Shown piece after piece: positions 18,361 to 28,536 of a stretch of DNA of 53,586 nucleotides. The stretch is from Rhizaria sp. SCN 62-66 (lineage: Eukaryota > Rhizaria, unplaced). The position numbers and the translations under genes were made by a program. Below the pieces are notes generated by a model. The model was given only the letters and a program-made list of their open reading frames with translations. It made no database searches and was not told where the DNA came from. Positions within the stretch are counted from its first letter, which is position 1. The number at the start of each line of letters is the position of its first letter. The DNA lies in NCBI GenBank assembly GCA_001724265.1, contig MEDY01000304.1, forward strand, positions 1-53,586, given 5' to 3'.

Positions 18361-20042
18361 ATGTCTGTGGTACGTTTCCGCGCAAGCGCCTTTTTTCTAT
18401 TTATTTTATGATCCTACGCTGCGTTTCCGCGACGCGGGCGCGCACACTGGCCCGGCTGAAATAGCCCTCGGCCGACTCTTGTGGAGTGATAGGGGGGCCG
18501 CTCGCGACGCCTCGAGGCTCGGCAAAGCCCAGCTGCACCGCGCTCGGAGTTCTCGCTTTGGAGTTGACATGCACCACCTAGCTCTGGTCTTGCCGTATGT
18601 GTTCGCCGCATTGCGTCCGCGATCCTGGAGCGCCCCGGCAGACAGAGTCCGCTTTTACCTATTCCAGGTACCAGAGCAACCTCAGCCCATCAAAAGAGCA
18701 CCTCCTGCGCTTTCCTCCGGCGCCGGTTTTGCACCTCTTGAGGGCCTGCTGTCCTTACTATTGATATTGTACTCCCCGGCATATTGCTCACGTGCTATTT
18801 CCTTTTATTGTTTTTGCCATGGACATGATTGATCACCTACCCCCCGCTTTTGCGCCTTGACAGAAGATCCACACTTACCCCACCAACTTCCGTGCCTTCA
18901 AGGCGCTCATCGCCGCCCAGTACGCTGGCGTCGCCGAGCAGGTCGAGGTCGTCCCCGTCGTCATGGGCGAGACCAACAAGACCCCCGAGTTCCTCGCTAA
19001 GTTCCCCCTCGGCAAGGTCCCCGCCCTCGAGACCCCCCAGGGCCCCATCTACGAGTCCAACGCCATCATGGCCTACGTCGCCAACATGAACGGCGCCGTC
19101 AACCTCTACGGTGACAACCTCTACGAGAAGGCTCTCTGCGAGCAGTGGATCAACTTCTGCACTTGCGAGATCGAGCCCGCCGTGATCGCCCTCCTCCTCC
19201 CCCACTACAACATCACCACCTTCAACGAGGAGACCTACGCCGGCGCCAAGGCCAACGTCTTCAAGGCCTTCGCCGTCCTCGACGCCCACCTCAAGAAGAA
19301 CACCTTCATGCTCGGCTCCAAGATCTCCGTCGCCGACTTCGCCGTCTTCTGCTCGATCAAGTTCCTCTACTCGCACATCCTCAACTCCGTCGTCCAGGCC
19401 GAGTACCCCTCCGTCAAGCGCTTCTTCGTCACCATCGCCAACCAGCCCAACGTCCTCAAGGTCTGCGGCGCCTCCGCGATCGCCACCGACGAGAAGGCCG
19501 CCCCCGGCCAGAAGGTCGTCAAGCCCAAGGTCGTCGTCGCCGCCAAGGTCGTCGAGGAGAAGAAGAAGAACCCCCTCGACCTCCTCCCCCCCACCACCGT
19601 CCGCCTCGATGACGTCAAGCGCTCCTTCTTCTCCTCGCGCCCCTTCAACCCCGACTTCTTCCCCGGCTTCTTCGACACCTTCGACCATGAGGGCTACTCG
19701 TTCTGGAAGCTCGAGTACCTCTACCCTGAGGACTGGGACTACGACTACGTCGCCGACAACCTCGTCTCCGGTTTCCTCAACCGCTGCGAGGCCACCCGCA
19801 AGTACTCCTTCGGCGTCGTCAACGTCACTGGCGCCAAGGCCGGCGAGTTCCGCGGCTTCGGTGTCGTCATCTTCCGCGGCAAGGAGATCATCGCCGAGAT
19901 GAAGGACGTCACCGACTACGACGAGTACAAGTTCGAGCCCCTCGACGTCACCACCGAGGCCGGCAAGAAGTACTTCCAGTCCTGCTTCTGCGACACCGAG
20001 ATCGACGGCAAGGAGGTCACCGTCCGCCGCTGGCTTAAGTAA
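18361..20042 (+). CDS. EEF1G: Translation elongation factor eEF1B gamma subunit
   Basis: Exons 18361-18369 (ATG TCT GTG) and 18864-20042, 395 residues. Splicing gives MSVKIHTYPTNFRAFKALIA, the standard N terminus. Residues 1-80 are the GST N-terminal (thioredoxin-like) domain, about 85-210 the GST C-terminal helical domain (FMLGSKISVADFAVFCSIKF). A Lys-rich linker (about 215-235) leads to the EF1G domain from PLDLLPPTTVRLDDVKR, with FFPGFFDTFDHEGYSFWKLEY and NRCEATRKYSFG to the end RRWLK. It anchors the eEF1B exchange complex that reloads eEF1A with GTP. Full length for the family. Codons are almost all C-ending (CTC Leu, GCC Ala), unlike the CTG/GCG usage of most neighbours, as expected for a very highly expressed gene. 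Confidence 0.98.
18370..18863 (+). other. Intron of eEF1B-gamma (494 nt)
   Basis: GTACGT directly after codon 3; acceptor CCTTGACAG ending at 18863. Phase 0. The longest intron in the window and moderately GC-rich. I found no paired C/D box motifs suggesting a hosted snoRNA. Confidence 0.9.
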
Positions 20043-21366
20043 GTCGTTTGTCTCTCAATATCTCCGATGCAAGAACAAACGGCTCGTGGAGCAGCTCTGC
20101 TGCGAAACGGCCTGCGGTCGCGCCGTCCGTCGCGCGTGACCGCTGGTTGAGGGAAGGAGGTGTGTGTATGTGTGTGTACAACAACATTTGTGTGTCCGCG
20201 CTCGCTCACAAGGGCGAAACGCGGCGCGCTGACGCGGCTGGCGGCTGTCAAAAGGCGCTGGCTCGCGTGTAATCAGTTTTATTATATCCTCATAGTAATA
20301 CAAGATGAAGCCTGATCATCATTCACACCTAAAACTAGATTTTATTAATTGAAATGTCTCGATTTATCCCTGAAATACGCACTTTGATGTTAAAATTAAC
20401 TCGCACACTCTCTCTACGGCTCGGCGCGCAAACAAGTCCGACGAGATGATATGCGAGATATATTCACTGCTGCTCGTGCATTCGGTGAGATAAAAGTTTT
20501 ACTTTGTATTAGTAACGCTATTATTGAAATTGAAATGTACAATGGGGTTTCGGGTGCTTTCGATTGCTGTGTAACAGTGTGAGGAGCTCAACACAAAACC
20601 CATCGGTCACGTCAGTCATGCTGTCGCGGCCTGAGCAAGCCTTCGTCCCCGTCTGAGTCGGCTGAGACTGAAGGACTCGTGCAGGGGCGACTGCGTGACC
20701 GCGCGACTGACCGCCAGTCGGTCACAGCAACAAGAGCTGTGGCGGACAGGGCGGGGGCTGTGGCGGGCGCGTCGAGGGCTCCGCAAGTCGGTCACTGCAG
20801 CAGATGCTGCGCCAGTTTGTGAGAGAAAGGAGACGTGTCGTGTTGAGGCTGGCATTGAAAATAACAAGCACAAAAAACTGACGATAAAAAAAACACAATT
20901 GACAGTAGAGAACGGATAATTACGTTTGTACTTGTCAGAGTACCAAACAGCAAAACAAAAAAAAAAACAAGTCAGAGGCAAAACACAGAAAACAAAAACA
21001 GGTCACGTGGCCATTCCTATGAAAACTGTTCCTACAACCAGGATGAATAATCATTAAATAGAGAAGGATTGTGGGAATCACGACGCGTATAATACAACAC
21101 AGGTCCGTAATAGCGGAGACCGTGAAGAAGTGTGAAAGGGAAGGGGCTCGTGAGTGAGTGCGCTCGCATGTTGCCGGCACTGCAGACACTGCAGTCGGCG
21201 GCGAGCTGGTCTCCGAGCAATGTCGTCGTCGTCAATCGCAAGTCGGCGATAGAAACTCTCTTCACTATTATAAAGCGCGCATTGCAGCACTTCAGAAGTA
21301 ACTCACTGCACAGCAGGGCAGCACAGTTGTGCGTTGAATTGCACCGCAGTGCCCCGCAGCGCAAGC
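20043..21366. other. Convergent intergenic region with a GC-rich island
   Basis: 1324 bp between eEF1B-gamma and AMPK alpha stops. AT-rich except for a GC-rich island at about 20630-20840, where AGTCGGTCAC occurs twice (20716 and 20786), as does GCTGTGGCGG. No protein of coding-like composition reads through it. An unannotated structured RNA is possible but no family is recognised. Confidence 0.4.
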
Positions 21367-21616
21367 TCAACCCTGGGGAAGCTGCGGCTGCTGCGGCTGC
21401 GGCTGCGCGTTGCCACCGGCGCCTGCATTGGCGTTGGCGAGCGCAAGGCCTGCGAGTTCTGCCTCGAGGCGCGCCTGCTCCTGCTCCTGCTGCCGCTGCA
21501 GCGCCTGCAGCCGAGCCAGCGTGTCTTGTTGCGCCCTGATCTCAGCCTCCAGCTCTTCCCCAGTGCCCGTGCCAGCGCCAGCGCCAGCGGCGGCGGCGGC
21601 GGCGGCGTCTGCGGTG

Positions 21617-21691
<75 letters not shown>

Positions 21692-24420
21692 AGTTGCAGT
21701 TGTTGATGCTGCTGAAGCTGGAGCTGTTGCTGCTGCTGCTGGAGCAAGAGCTGGTACTGCTGTTGCTGTTGCAGCTGCAGCTGGTACTGCTGCATCTGCT
21801 GCTGCTGCTCGGGCGTCGCCGCGGCTGCAAACAGCTGCTGCAGCTGCTGCTCCTGGCCCTGCTGGCCTTGCTGCGCCTGCGCCTGCGCCTGCGCCTGCTG
21901 CTGCAGCTGGAGCTGGTACTGCAGCAGCTGCAGCTGCTGCAGCTGGTGCTGCTGCTGCAACAGCAGCTGCTGCTGTTGCGCCGCGGCAAGCTGCTGCTGC
22001 GCCGCCGCGGCCGCAGCCGCGTCCGCAGCCGCATCGACCGGCGCATCAGCCGCCGCACCAGAGCCCTGGGCAGCCTGGGCTTGAGCCTGGGCCTGCGCCT
22101 GGGCCTGGGCCAGAATGGCGGCCTGCTGCTGGGCCTGCGCCTGCTGCTGTTGCTGCAGCAGCTGCAACTGGAGCTGCAGCTGCAGCTGTTGTTGCTGCTG
22201 GGCCTGCGCCTGTGCTGCCGCCTGCTGTTGCTGCTGCTCGTGCGCCTGTTGTAGCTGCAGCTGCAACTGCTGCTGCTGTTGCTGCTGCTGTTGCTGCTCA
22301 TCGGTCGCGGCCGCAGCTGTCGCGCCCGCGCCCGGTGCACCAGCGGCGGAGCCGGCGGCCGCGGCCGCGGGCGCGAGCGGCACGGGCACGCCGTCGACCA
22401 TAAAGAGCACCGGCAGCGGCCCAGGGGCGGCCGCGGCGGCGCCGCCAGTCTCGGCGGCAGCGCCAGCAGCGCCAGCACCGGCGACAGAGCCATCAGCCTG
22501 CTGTTGTTGCTGCTGCGGGCCTTCCGCAGCGCCTGACGCGGCGTCCTGTTGCTGCAGCTGCTGTTGTTGCTGTTGCAGCTGTTGCTGCTGCTGCTGCTGC
22601 TGGATGGAGAGCCTGAAGTCGGTGAGCAGCACGCCAGCGACGTCGAGGAAGCTGAGCACGTGCCCGGCGGCGCGGCGCAGGTCGATGACGAGGTGCCCGC
22701 GCGGGGTCCGGAAGAGCGAGATGGCCACCTTGAGCCCCGCGCCCGCGGCGTAGGCCTGCTTGGCGCGCTCGCGGGCCGCCTCGGAGGGCGCGCGCTCCAC
22801 GGCCGGGAAGCGCGCCTTGAAGCGCCAGGCTGAGAGCTGACGCCACTCGAAGCCATGGCGGCGCAGCACGGCCAGCAGACACGTCAGCACCAAGTACGGC
22901 TCCTGCGCAGACCAGTGCCCCACGAACCACCGCCCCGCCGTGCTACCGCCGCCGCCGGCCGCCGCGTCGGCTGTTGCGGCTGTGGCGCTGGCCGCGGAGG
23001 CGGAGAGGCTGGGAACGAGCGAGGAGGGCGCGATGGGCGCGGCGGGGCCCGGCGCGGGCAGTGCAAGCGCGGCGAGCGCGGCCGCTGCGGACACGCGCTG
23101 GCCCAGCAGCTGCGCCGCGGCGCGCTCCTTGGCCGCCCGCAGCTTGTCCTTGCCAGTCGCGGCAGCAGGCGCAGCGGCAGGCGCAGCGACACCGCCGCCG
23201 TGGTCGTCACCCTTGTTGTCGTCGAGGTCGGCGGGGACCGCGGTCACGGCGGCGGCCGCGGCCTCCGTGATGAGCAGGTCGAGGCAGCGGTCGAGCCCGT
23301 CTGCGAAGACGCCCGGGCCCAGCTCGGCGGCCCGCCGCCGCGCCGCCGCCGCGCGCAGCGTCTCCCCGTCGGGGTCCGAGCCCAGCGCGCGCTGCTCGGC
23401 GATGCGCTCGTCGTCGGCCAGCAGCGCGTAGACAACGGCGTAGCGGCGCTCCTTGGTCAGGTGCGCGAGCTTGCGCGAGGTCGGCAGCTCAGGGCCCAGG
23501 CGCAGCGCGGCCAGCACTGCCTCGGGCGGGTAGCCCAGCTCGCGCCGCATCAGCTCCACCGTCGGCACATGCAGCTCGCGCGCGCGCGTGCTCAGCTGCG
23601 CGGGCGTCAGCGAGAGGTACACGGGCATGTTCTTGCGCGCCCAAGGGTGGAGTTGAACCTGCTCCATCGTCGCGCGCCGCGACGGGTCCGCGTCAAGCAT
23701 GCGCCGGATGAGGTCCGCCGCACCCGCGGGCACAAACGAGGGGATCTCGTACGAGGCCGACTTGATCTTGCGGAAGAGTGAGCGGATGTTCTCGTCATCG
23801 AAGGGCAGCGAGCCGCAGAGGCAGGCGTAGAGGATGACTCCGCAGGACCACACGTCGACCTCGGGCCCCGCGTAGAGGTGCCCCGAGATTACCTCGGGCG
23901 CCGCGTAGTTGGGCGAGCCGCACGAGGTCTTGAGGAAGAGTCCCTCGCGCATGACGTTGGAGAGCCCAAAGTCGGCGAGCTTGATGTGATTGTCGGCGTC
24001 GAGCAGCAGGTTCTCGGGTTTCAGGTCGCGGTGCACGACCAGGTGCGAGTGGCAGTAGGCGACGGCCGAAACCATTTCCTGGAAGAGTAGTCGCGCCTCG
24101 GCCTCGGGCAGCCGACCCTTGGAGACAATGTAGTCGAAGAGCTCGCCGCCGGGTACGTACTCCATGATGGTGAAGATGTCGGTGGGCGTGTCGATAACCT
24201 CGTAGATGCGGATGATGTGCGGGTGGTCGAACAGACGCAGGATGTGGATCTCAGTGCGCACCTTCTCGCCCATCTCCAGCTTGCGCAGCTTCTTCCTGTT
24301 CAGGATCTTAACGGCGACCTTCTTGCCCGTGACCTGGTGGTAGCCCAGGCGCACCTTGCAGAAGGTACCCGAGCCGATATGCCGGCCTAGCTTGTACTGG
24401 CCCACACGCTACAAGTTCAT
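21367..24420 (-). CDS. AMP-activated/SNF1 protein kinase catalytic (alpha) subunit; start unresolved, in-frame TAG
   Basis: From CGT 24408 the frame encodes 1013 residues to TGA 21367. Numbering from the GTG at 24405: glycine loop GSGTFCKV, VAVK lysine about 33, HRDLKPEN Asp 127, DFG Asp 145, activation-loop Thr 160 in LKTSCGSPNYAAPE, UBA/AID-like segment about 270-325 (VELMRRELGYPPEAVLAAL), and an alpha-CTD/KA1-type domain about 490-597 (HGFEWRQLSAWRF, LKVAISLFRTPRGHLVIDLR). Then comes a roughly 400-residue Gln/Ala tail not found in the family. This is the energy-sensing Ser/Thr kinase; beta and gamma subunits are not in the window. The start is odd: upstream of the kinase the frame reads ATG AAC TTG TAG CGT GTG GGC. 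No other ATG occurs for 650 bp upstream, and no GTACGT donor is present. TAG recoding, a GTG start, or an atypical upstream intron remain possible. Confidence 0.93.
21619..21690 (-). repeat. Uninterrupted (CAG)24 coding repeat
   Basis: Read as (CTG)24 on the plus strand, giving 24 pure CAG Gln codons in the AMPK alpha tail. Many shorter interrupted CAG tracts follow to about 22610. Purity suggests replication slippage and likely length variation. Confidence 0.95.
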
Positions 24421-25409
24421 TGGTCAGGTCAGCTTCGAGAAGTCGGGGCTGTGTGTGTGTATGTGTGCGTGTAAGGGCAGATGCAACGCTGCGGCAAGTG
24501 TCGCTGTTGTTGTTGTTGGTGGTGGTGGTGGTGGTGGTTGCAACTCTAGGAGATTGTGGCGGCGCGCGGGCGGGCGGGCGCAGCGGTGTCTGCCGAGGAC
24601 TGGGGCTCGGCAGACGGGCTGAGAAGCGGGCGGGCGGGACGGCGGCGGCGGCGGGGGAGCGCCGAGAGCGGCCTGCGGCGGGCTGACTGCGGGACGGGCT
24701 CCGGCGCGGCGCGACGGGGACTCCAACTCCACTGGCGGGCTGAGCTGGGCTGCCACAATCGAGCGGACGGAAGCCTGTGGGGAAGCGAAGAGAAAGGCCG
24801 CTGAGACCTAAAACCAAGTGAAATCGAAATAAATGTTGGTAAGAAAGCAATAAAAACGTGTTGTGAGCGAAAGCAGACTGGAGCAGACGCGCTAACAAGG
24901 GTCAAAGTGAGTCGGGGAGACAGAGGGGGAACGGCTCACTGAGCAGGGATGGGTTCCGCCCGGAGGTCAAGCCGGCCGACAAATGAAACAGGGAAAATTA
25001 CAAAATGTAAAAATCGCGGTATATAGCGGTAGATACCCTGTCAAATTGAAGCTTGAAATCCACACGACCCACATATCGCAATTGCTTTCACCCCTTTGTC
25101 GCCCCCACCCTCCCCCGATTTTTTCGACCGAAGGTCCGACTGGCGACGCAGTCGGTGATTCTAGTTCGTAACATCCGGTCGGGCGTTTCGAGTGCGGCGC
25201 ACACATTGTCGCAACCAATTCAAAAATGACGAGGGCATTCAAGTATGTCTTTGTATTTTAAACATATCATAGGGATTATTACTACACCTGGCCCTATCAG
25301 GCCTGAGCAAGCGCAACTCAGGATGGTGAACAAACGCCCTTCTCTTCCCCTCAGTCTCTCGTCTCAACCTCTCTCTGTCTCCATGTCTCTCAGTCTCTCT
25401 CTCCGGCGA
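24421..25409. promoter_or_regulatory. AMPK alpha upstream region and YIP1 3' UTR
   Basis: 989 bp, both flanking genes on the minus strand. It contains a (GGT)n/(GTT)n tract at about 24505-24540, a GC-rich block to about 24780, then AT-rich DNA. The minus strand has no ATG between 24421 and about 25070, and no GTACGT donor anywhere, which is why the kinase start is unresolved. Confidence 0.5.
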
Positions 25410-26461
25410 TCAGAAGACGGCGAGGAGCGCAAAGCAGGAGTATAGCAGCGCGACGGGGTAGGCGATGAGGTAGCGCTGCTCGCGCATGCCGAGCGAGGCC
25501 TCGAAGCAGCGCGTGGCCGTGGCCGTGGCCCAGCCCACCGCGGCGAGCGCAACCGCGTGGCCCAGTGAGCCCTTGAGCGAGACGGCCACGGCCAGCCCGG
25601 CCAGCGCGACGATGGGCGCGAGGCAGTAGCCCAGCACGTGCATCGTCTGGTCCAGCGTGAGCGCGGCGTCGCACATGAGGTTGAGCATAAGCCACAGCAG
25701 CGCGCAGCCGGTGATGCCGAAGCCGTAGATGTAGCCAAAGTGCACCTTGCCCGCCAGCAGCAGGAACGTGCCCAGCAGCAGGCAGAACACCAGCGGGCCC
25801 GCCAGGTCGGCGCCACCGCCGCCAGGACCGGTGCTGCCGTCTTGCTGCTGCTGCTGCTGGGGGTCCGCGTTGGCGGAGCCCGGGAGCGGCTCGGCGGGGA
25901 GCACAGTGAAGGTGCTCTTGCCCGCGGCGGCGGCCGAGAGCCGGAAGGGCAGCAGCATGGCCACGGTCTTGAGCGCGATCTCCCGGAAGTCGATGCCCAG
26001 CTCTTCGAGTAGAGGGATGTCGTCCTCGTCCACGACCGCCGCGGCGGCCTTGCCGGTGGCGCCGCTGCTGCCGAAGTTGCTGTTGCTGTTGTTGATGCTG
26101 CCGGTGGTGCTGGCGAGGCTGCCGGGACCCAGTCTGCCACCCGCCAGCTGCTGCTGCATTGGCTGCATCTGCTGGCCCATCTGGCCCATGATGCCCATGT
26201 TGCCCATGTGGCCCAGGTCATCGAGCTCCAAGCCCATGCCACCGCCCATACCACCGCCCATGCTGCCAGTCATGCCGCCCACGCCGCCGCCCATGCCGCC
26301 GAAGCTGGGGCCGGACACGCCGAGTCTGCTGCTCATGTTGCTGCTCATGCTCTGTAGCTGTTGCTGTTGCTGTTGTTGCTGAGAGTAGTCAGGCGCAGAC
26401 ACGGACGCGGGAGCGGCGGGAAACGCCGGAAAGGCGGGCACGGCCGAAGCAGCGGCAGCAA

Positions 26462-26530
<69 letters not shown>

Positions 26531-27047
26531 AAGTGGGGGCAGGAGCCGCCACGGCGGCGGTGGTGGCGGGGACCGACGGCATGAAGGTGGACGTGGGGAA
26601 CGTGCGGGATGTGCTGAAGGGCGTCGCTGCAGCTGCAGCCGGGGCGGGGGCTGCGGGAGCCGCGGAGGGTGTGGGTGCCGCGGCAGGGACGCGGCCGAAA
26701 GGGTTGGCCGGGGCGGAAAAGGCGGGGACCTGGGGCGCGGTGGGGAAGGCAGGCAGGGTGGGCGCCGACACAGGCGCGGGCGCGGAAAAGGCAGGAAACG
26801 CGGGGAACGGAGCAGGAGCAGCTGCGGGAGGAGCGCTGAAAGGTGCAGGCGCAGAGAACACAGGGAAAGAAGGAGCTGCGGGAGCAGCAGCGGGCACGGA
26901 AGGGAAGGTAGGCGCAGCAGGAAACGCGGGCTTGGTGTGGCTCGCGAACGGGTTGTCGGAAGCACCATAGCCCATGCTGGCATCTGCACCCATGTCAGGG
27001 ATGGAAAACCCAAAGTCGTCGTCTCCAAACGGTTGAGGAGCACTCAT
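25410..27047 (-). CDS. YIP1/YIPF5-family Golgi membrane protein with long low-complexity N terminus
   Basis: 545 residues from ATG 27047 (MSAPQPFGDDDFGFSI) to TGA. The frame opens earlier only from a GTG, so this ATG is used. The family core is residues of about 338-545. It starts with DEDDIPLLEELGIDFREIALKT and continues with DLAGPLVFCLLLGTFLLL, GKVHFGYIYGFGITGC, VLGYCLAPIVAL and EQRYLIAYPVALLYSCFALL: five hydrophobic segments, the classic Yip1 fold. Yip1 proteins bind Rab GTPases and act in ER-Golgi vesicle traffic. The typical family length is about 250. Here about 335 extra N-terminal residues contain NPF motifs (DNPFASH, NPFGRVP), an (Ala-Pro)n run and a Met/Gly-rich patch. The core is unmistakable; which paralogue (Yip1 rather than another YIPF) is inferred from the LLEELGIDF motif. 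Confidence 0.95.
26463..26530 (-). repeat. (GGGCGC)n coding microsatellite, (Ala-Pro)n
   Basis: About eleven hexamers in the YIP1 N-terminal extension, encoding alternating Ala and Pro. Confidence 0.9.
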
Positions 27048-28536
27048 GACTGCAATAGGATATCGCACAAAGAGATTGAAAAGAAAGTCACGTTAGCCGA
27101 ACACGTCAGCAAAGCGACCGATCGCGAGGCAGTGAAATGATCCCACAAGCAAAATTGGTAAGAATTAAATTCTAATCTGATATTCACAAATTAAACGTCA
27201 GGCATAATACATTTGCCTCATAGCCAACCAACGACGTCTAGATAGAGAGATCCTGTGTCAAAGTTGGACCTTGAGTCCTGGGGACAGATTTTGCTCGAGC
27301 TCAACGGACAGGGTGACAATCTTTTCGATAAATCGCTTTGTTGTTTTGTGTCATGATGCTATTAACGTAAATTCTTTGCGCATTAAAGCTGCGTTAATGT
27401 ATTTTAAAGCTGCGTTAATGTATTTTAACTAGTATACTTTCCGAAACATGTCAAAACAATGACAGACGTTAAAAAAATGTATTTCCAAGTGCTACATTAA
27501 GCTAAAAGTAGGTTATTTAATAATTTAAACAAAAGAAAATATTATACATACATTTATAAAAAAGATATGATTTTTTTTGTTATTATTTTTTGCTCATTGA
27601 CTTTGTATTTTCAAAAATAACCTTTATTTACAAAAGAAATGCTAAATATATATTTGTTTACTTTATTACTATTATGAAGCGTTTTTTCTTTTCTGTCTTA
27701 GGAAAAGAATCCTTCGGGTAAATACTACAAACAAAACAGGCGGCAACTACAAGAGCTCACTAAATCAAAAGCCTAAATAAAATAATACTTTATTAATTAC
27801 TATTTGTTTAACACTTTTTACAACACCATTTATACGAAGGCCTTTCATTATTTTTTAAAATTGTTTCTATTTACAAAAGAAACATTACTGGTTTAATATA
27901 TCATTTTAACTTTTTAAAATATTTTTAATGCGTATAATACAGGTTTTACTTATATTTGTCTACACTTTTCGGTTGACTTGCAAATGCACAGAATATTCAC
28001 CTCAGACAGCCGTATGTCTGTAAATTTCAAAGCAACTCCGACGACGATAAAATGTGAATTCAAAACAATAGTGCGCGGTCGGCAGAACAGTAGCGATGTT
28101 GCTGCGAGTTGGCGGAATGGATACAGATTGTATTAAAAGAGAGAGTGGTGGGTTGAATGAAGTGCATTAAGTTATTCCAGTATCACGGGGCAGTGTAATA
28201 TAATGAGTAACTGTACACTTCTTCGGACAGACAGCCAGTCGCTCAAGGTCACGCGAGAATTGCACAACACAGATTGGTATGCTACGTTTCGTACTTAACG
28301 TAATGCAACAACATACACAGAAACACAGGATGATAAGCGAGAGTTGGGATAATAGTCATAATAAGAAGACAATTAAGAAAAGCACTGGGATTCATCGGAC
28401 TTTCAAAAGACGGTCTACTCTTAAGGGATTAAAATGATCGTGATAATTTGGTTGATTGGACTAAGTAAACAATGTTGTTGATTTGTCGAGGGAAGACAAA
28501 TCGAGGGAATTACAATCACACACAGGTAGAGGTCAT
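27048..28536. other. Strongly AT-rich intergenic island
   Basis: 1.49 kb between the YIP1 start and the PP2C stop. The core (about 27360-27960) is far more AT-rich than any other stretch here. It has a 21-bp tandem duplication (27383-27424) and a 15-bp repeat TATTTACAAAAGAAA at 27625 and 27868. No coding frame or RNA gene is recognised. It must include the YIP1 promoter; it could also be a decayed element, an inserted organelle fragment, or an origin-type region. Confidence 0.5.
27383..27424 (+). repeat. 21-bp tandem duplication (two copies)
   Basis: The unit containing AAAGCTGCGTTAATGTATTT is present twice in direct tandem within the AT-rich island. Confidence 0.9.

Noticed and set aside
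24308-24898. Minus-strand frame running into the AMPK gene out of register
   Set aside because: It reads the kinase N terminus in the wrong frame and does not begin at an ATG.
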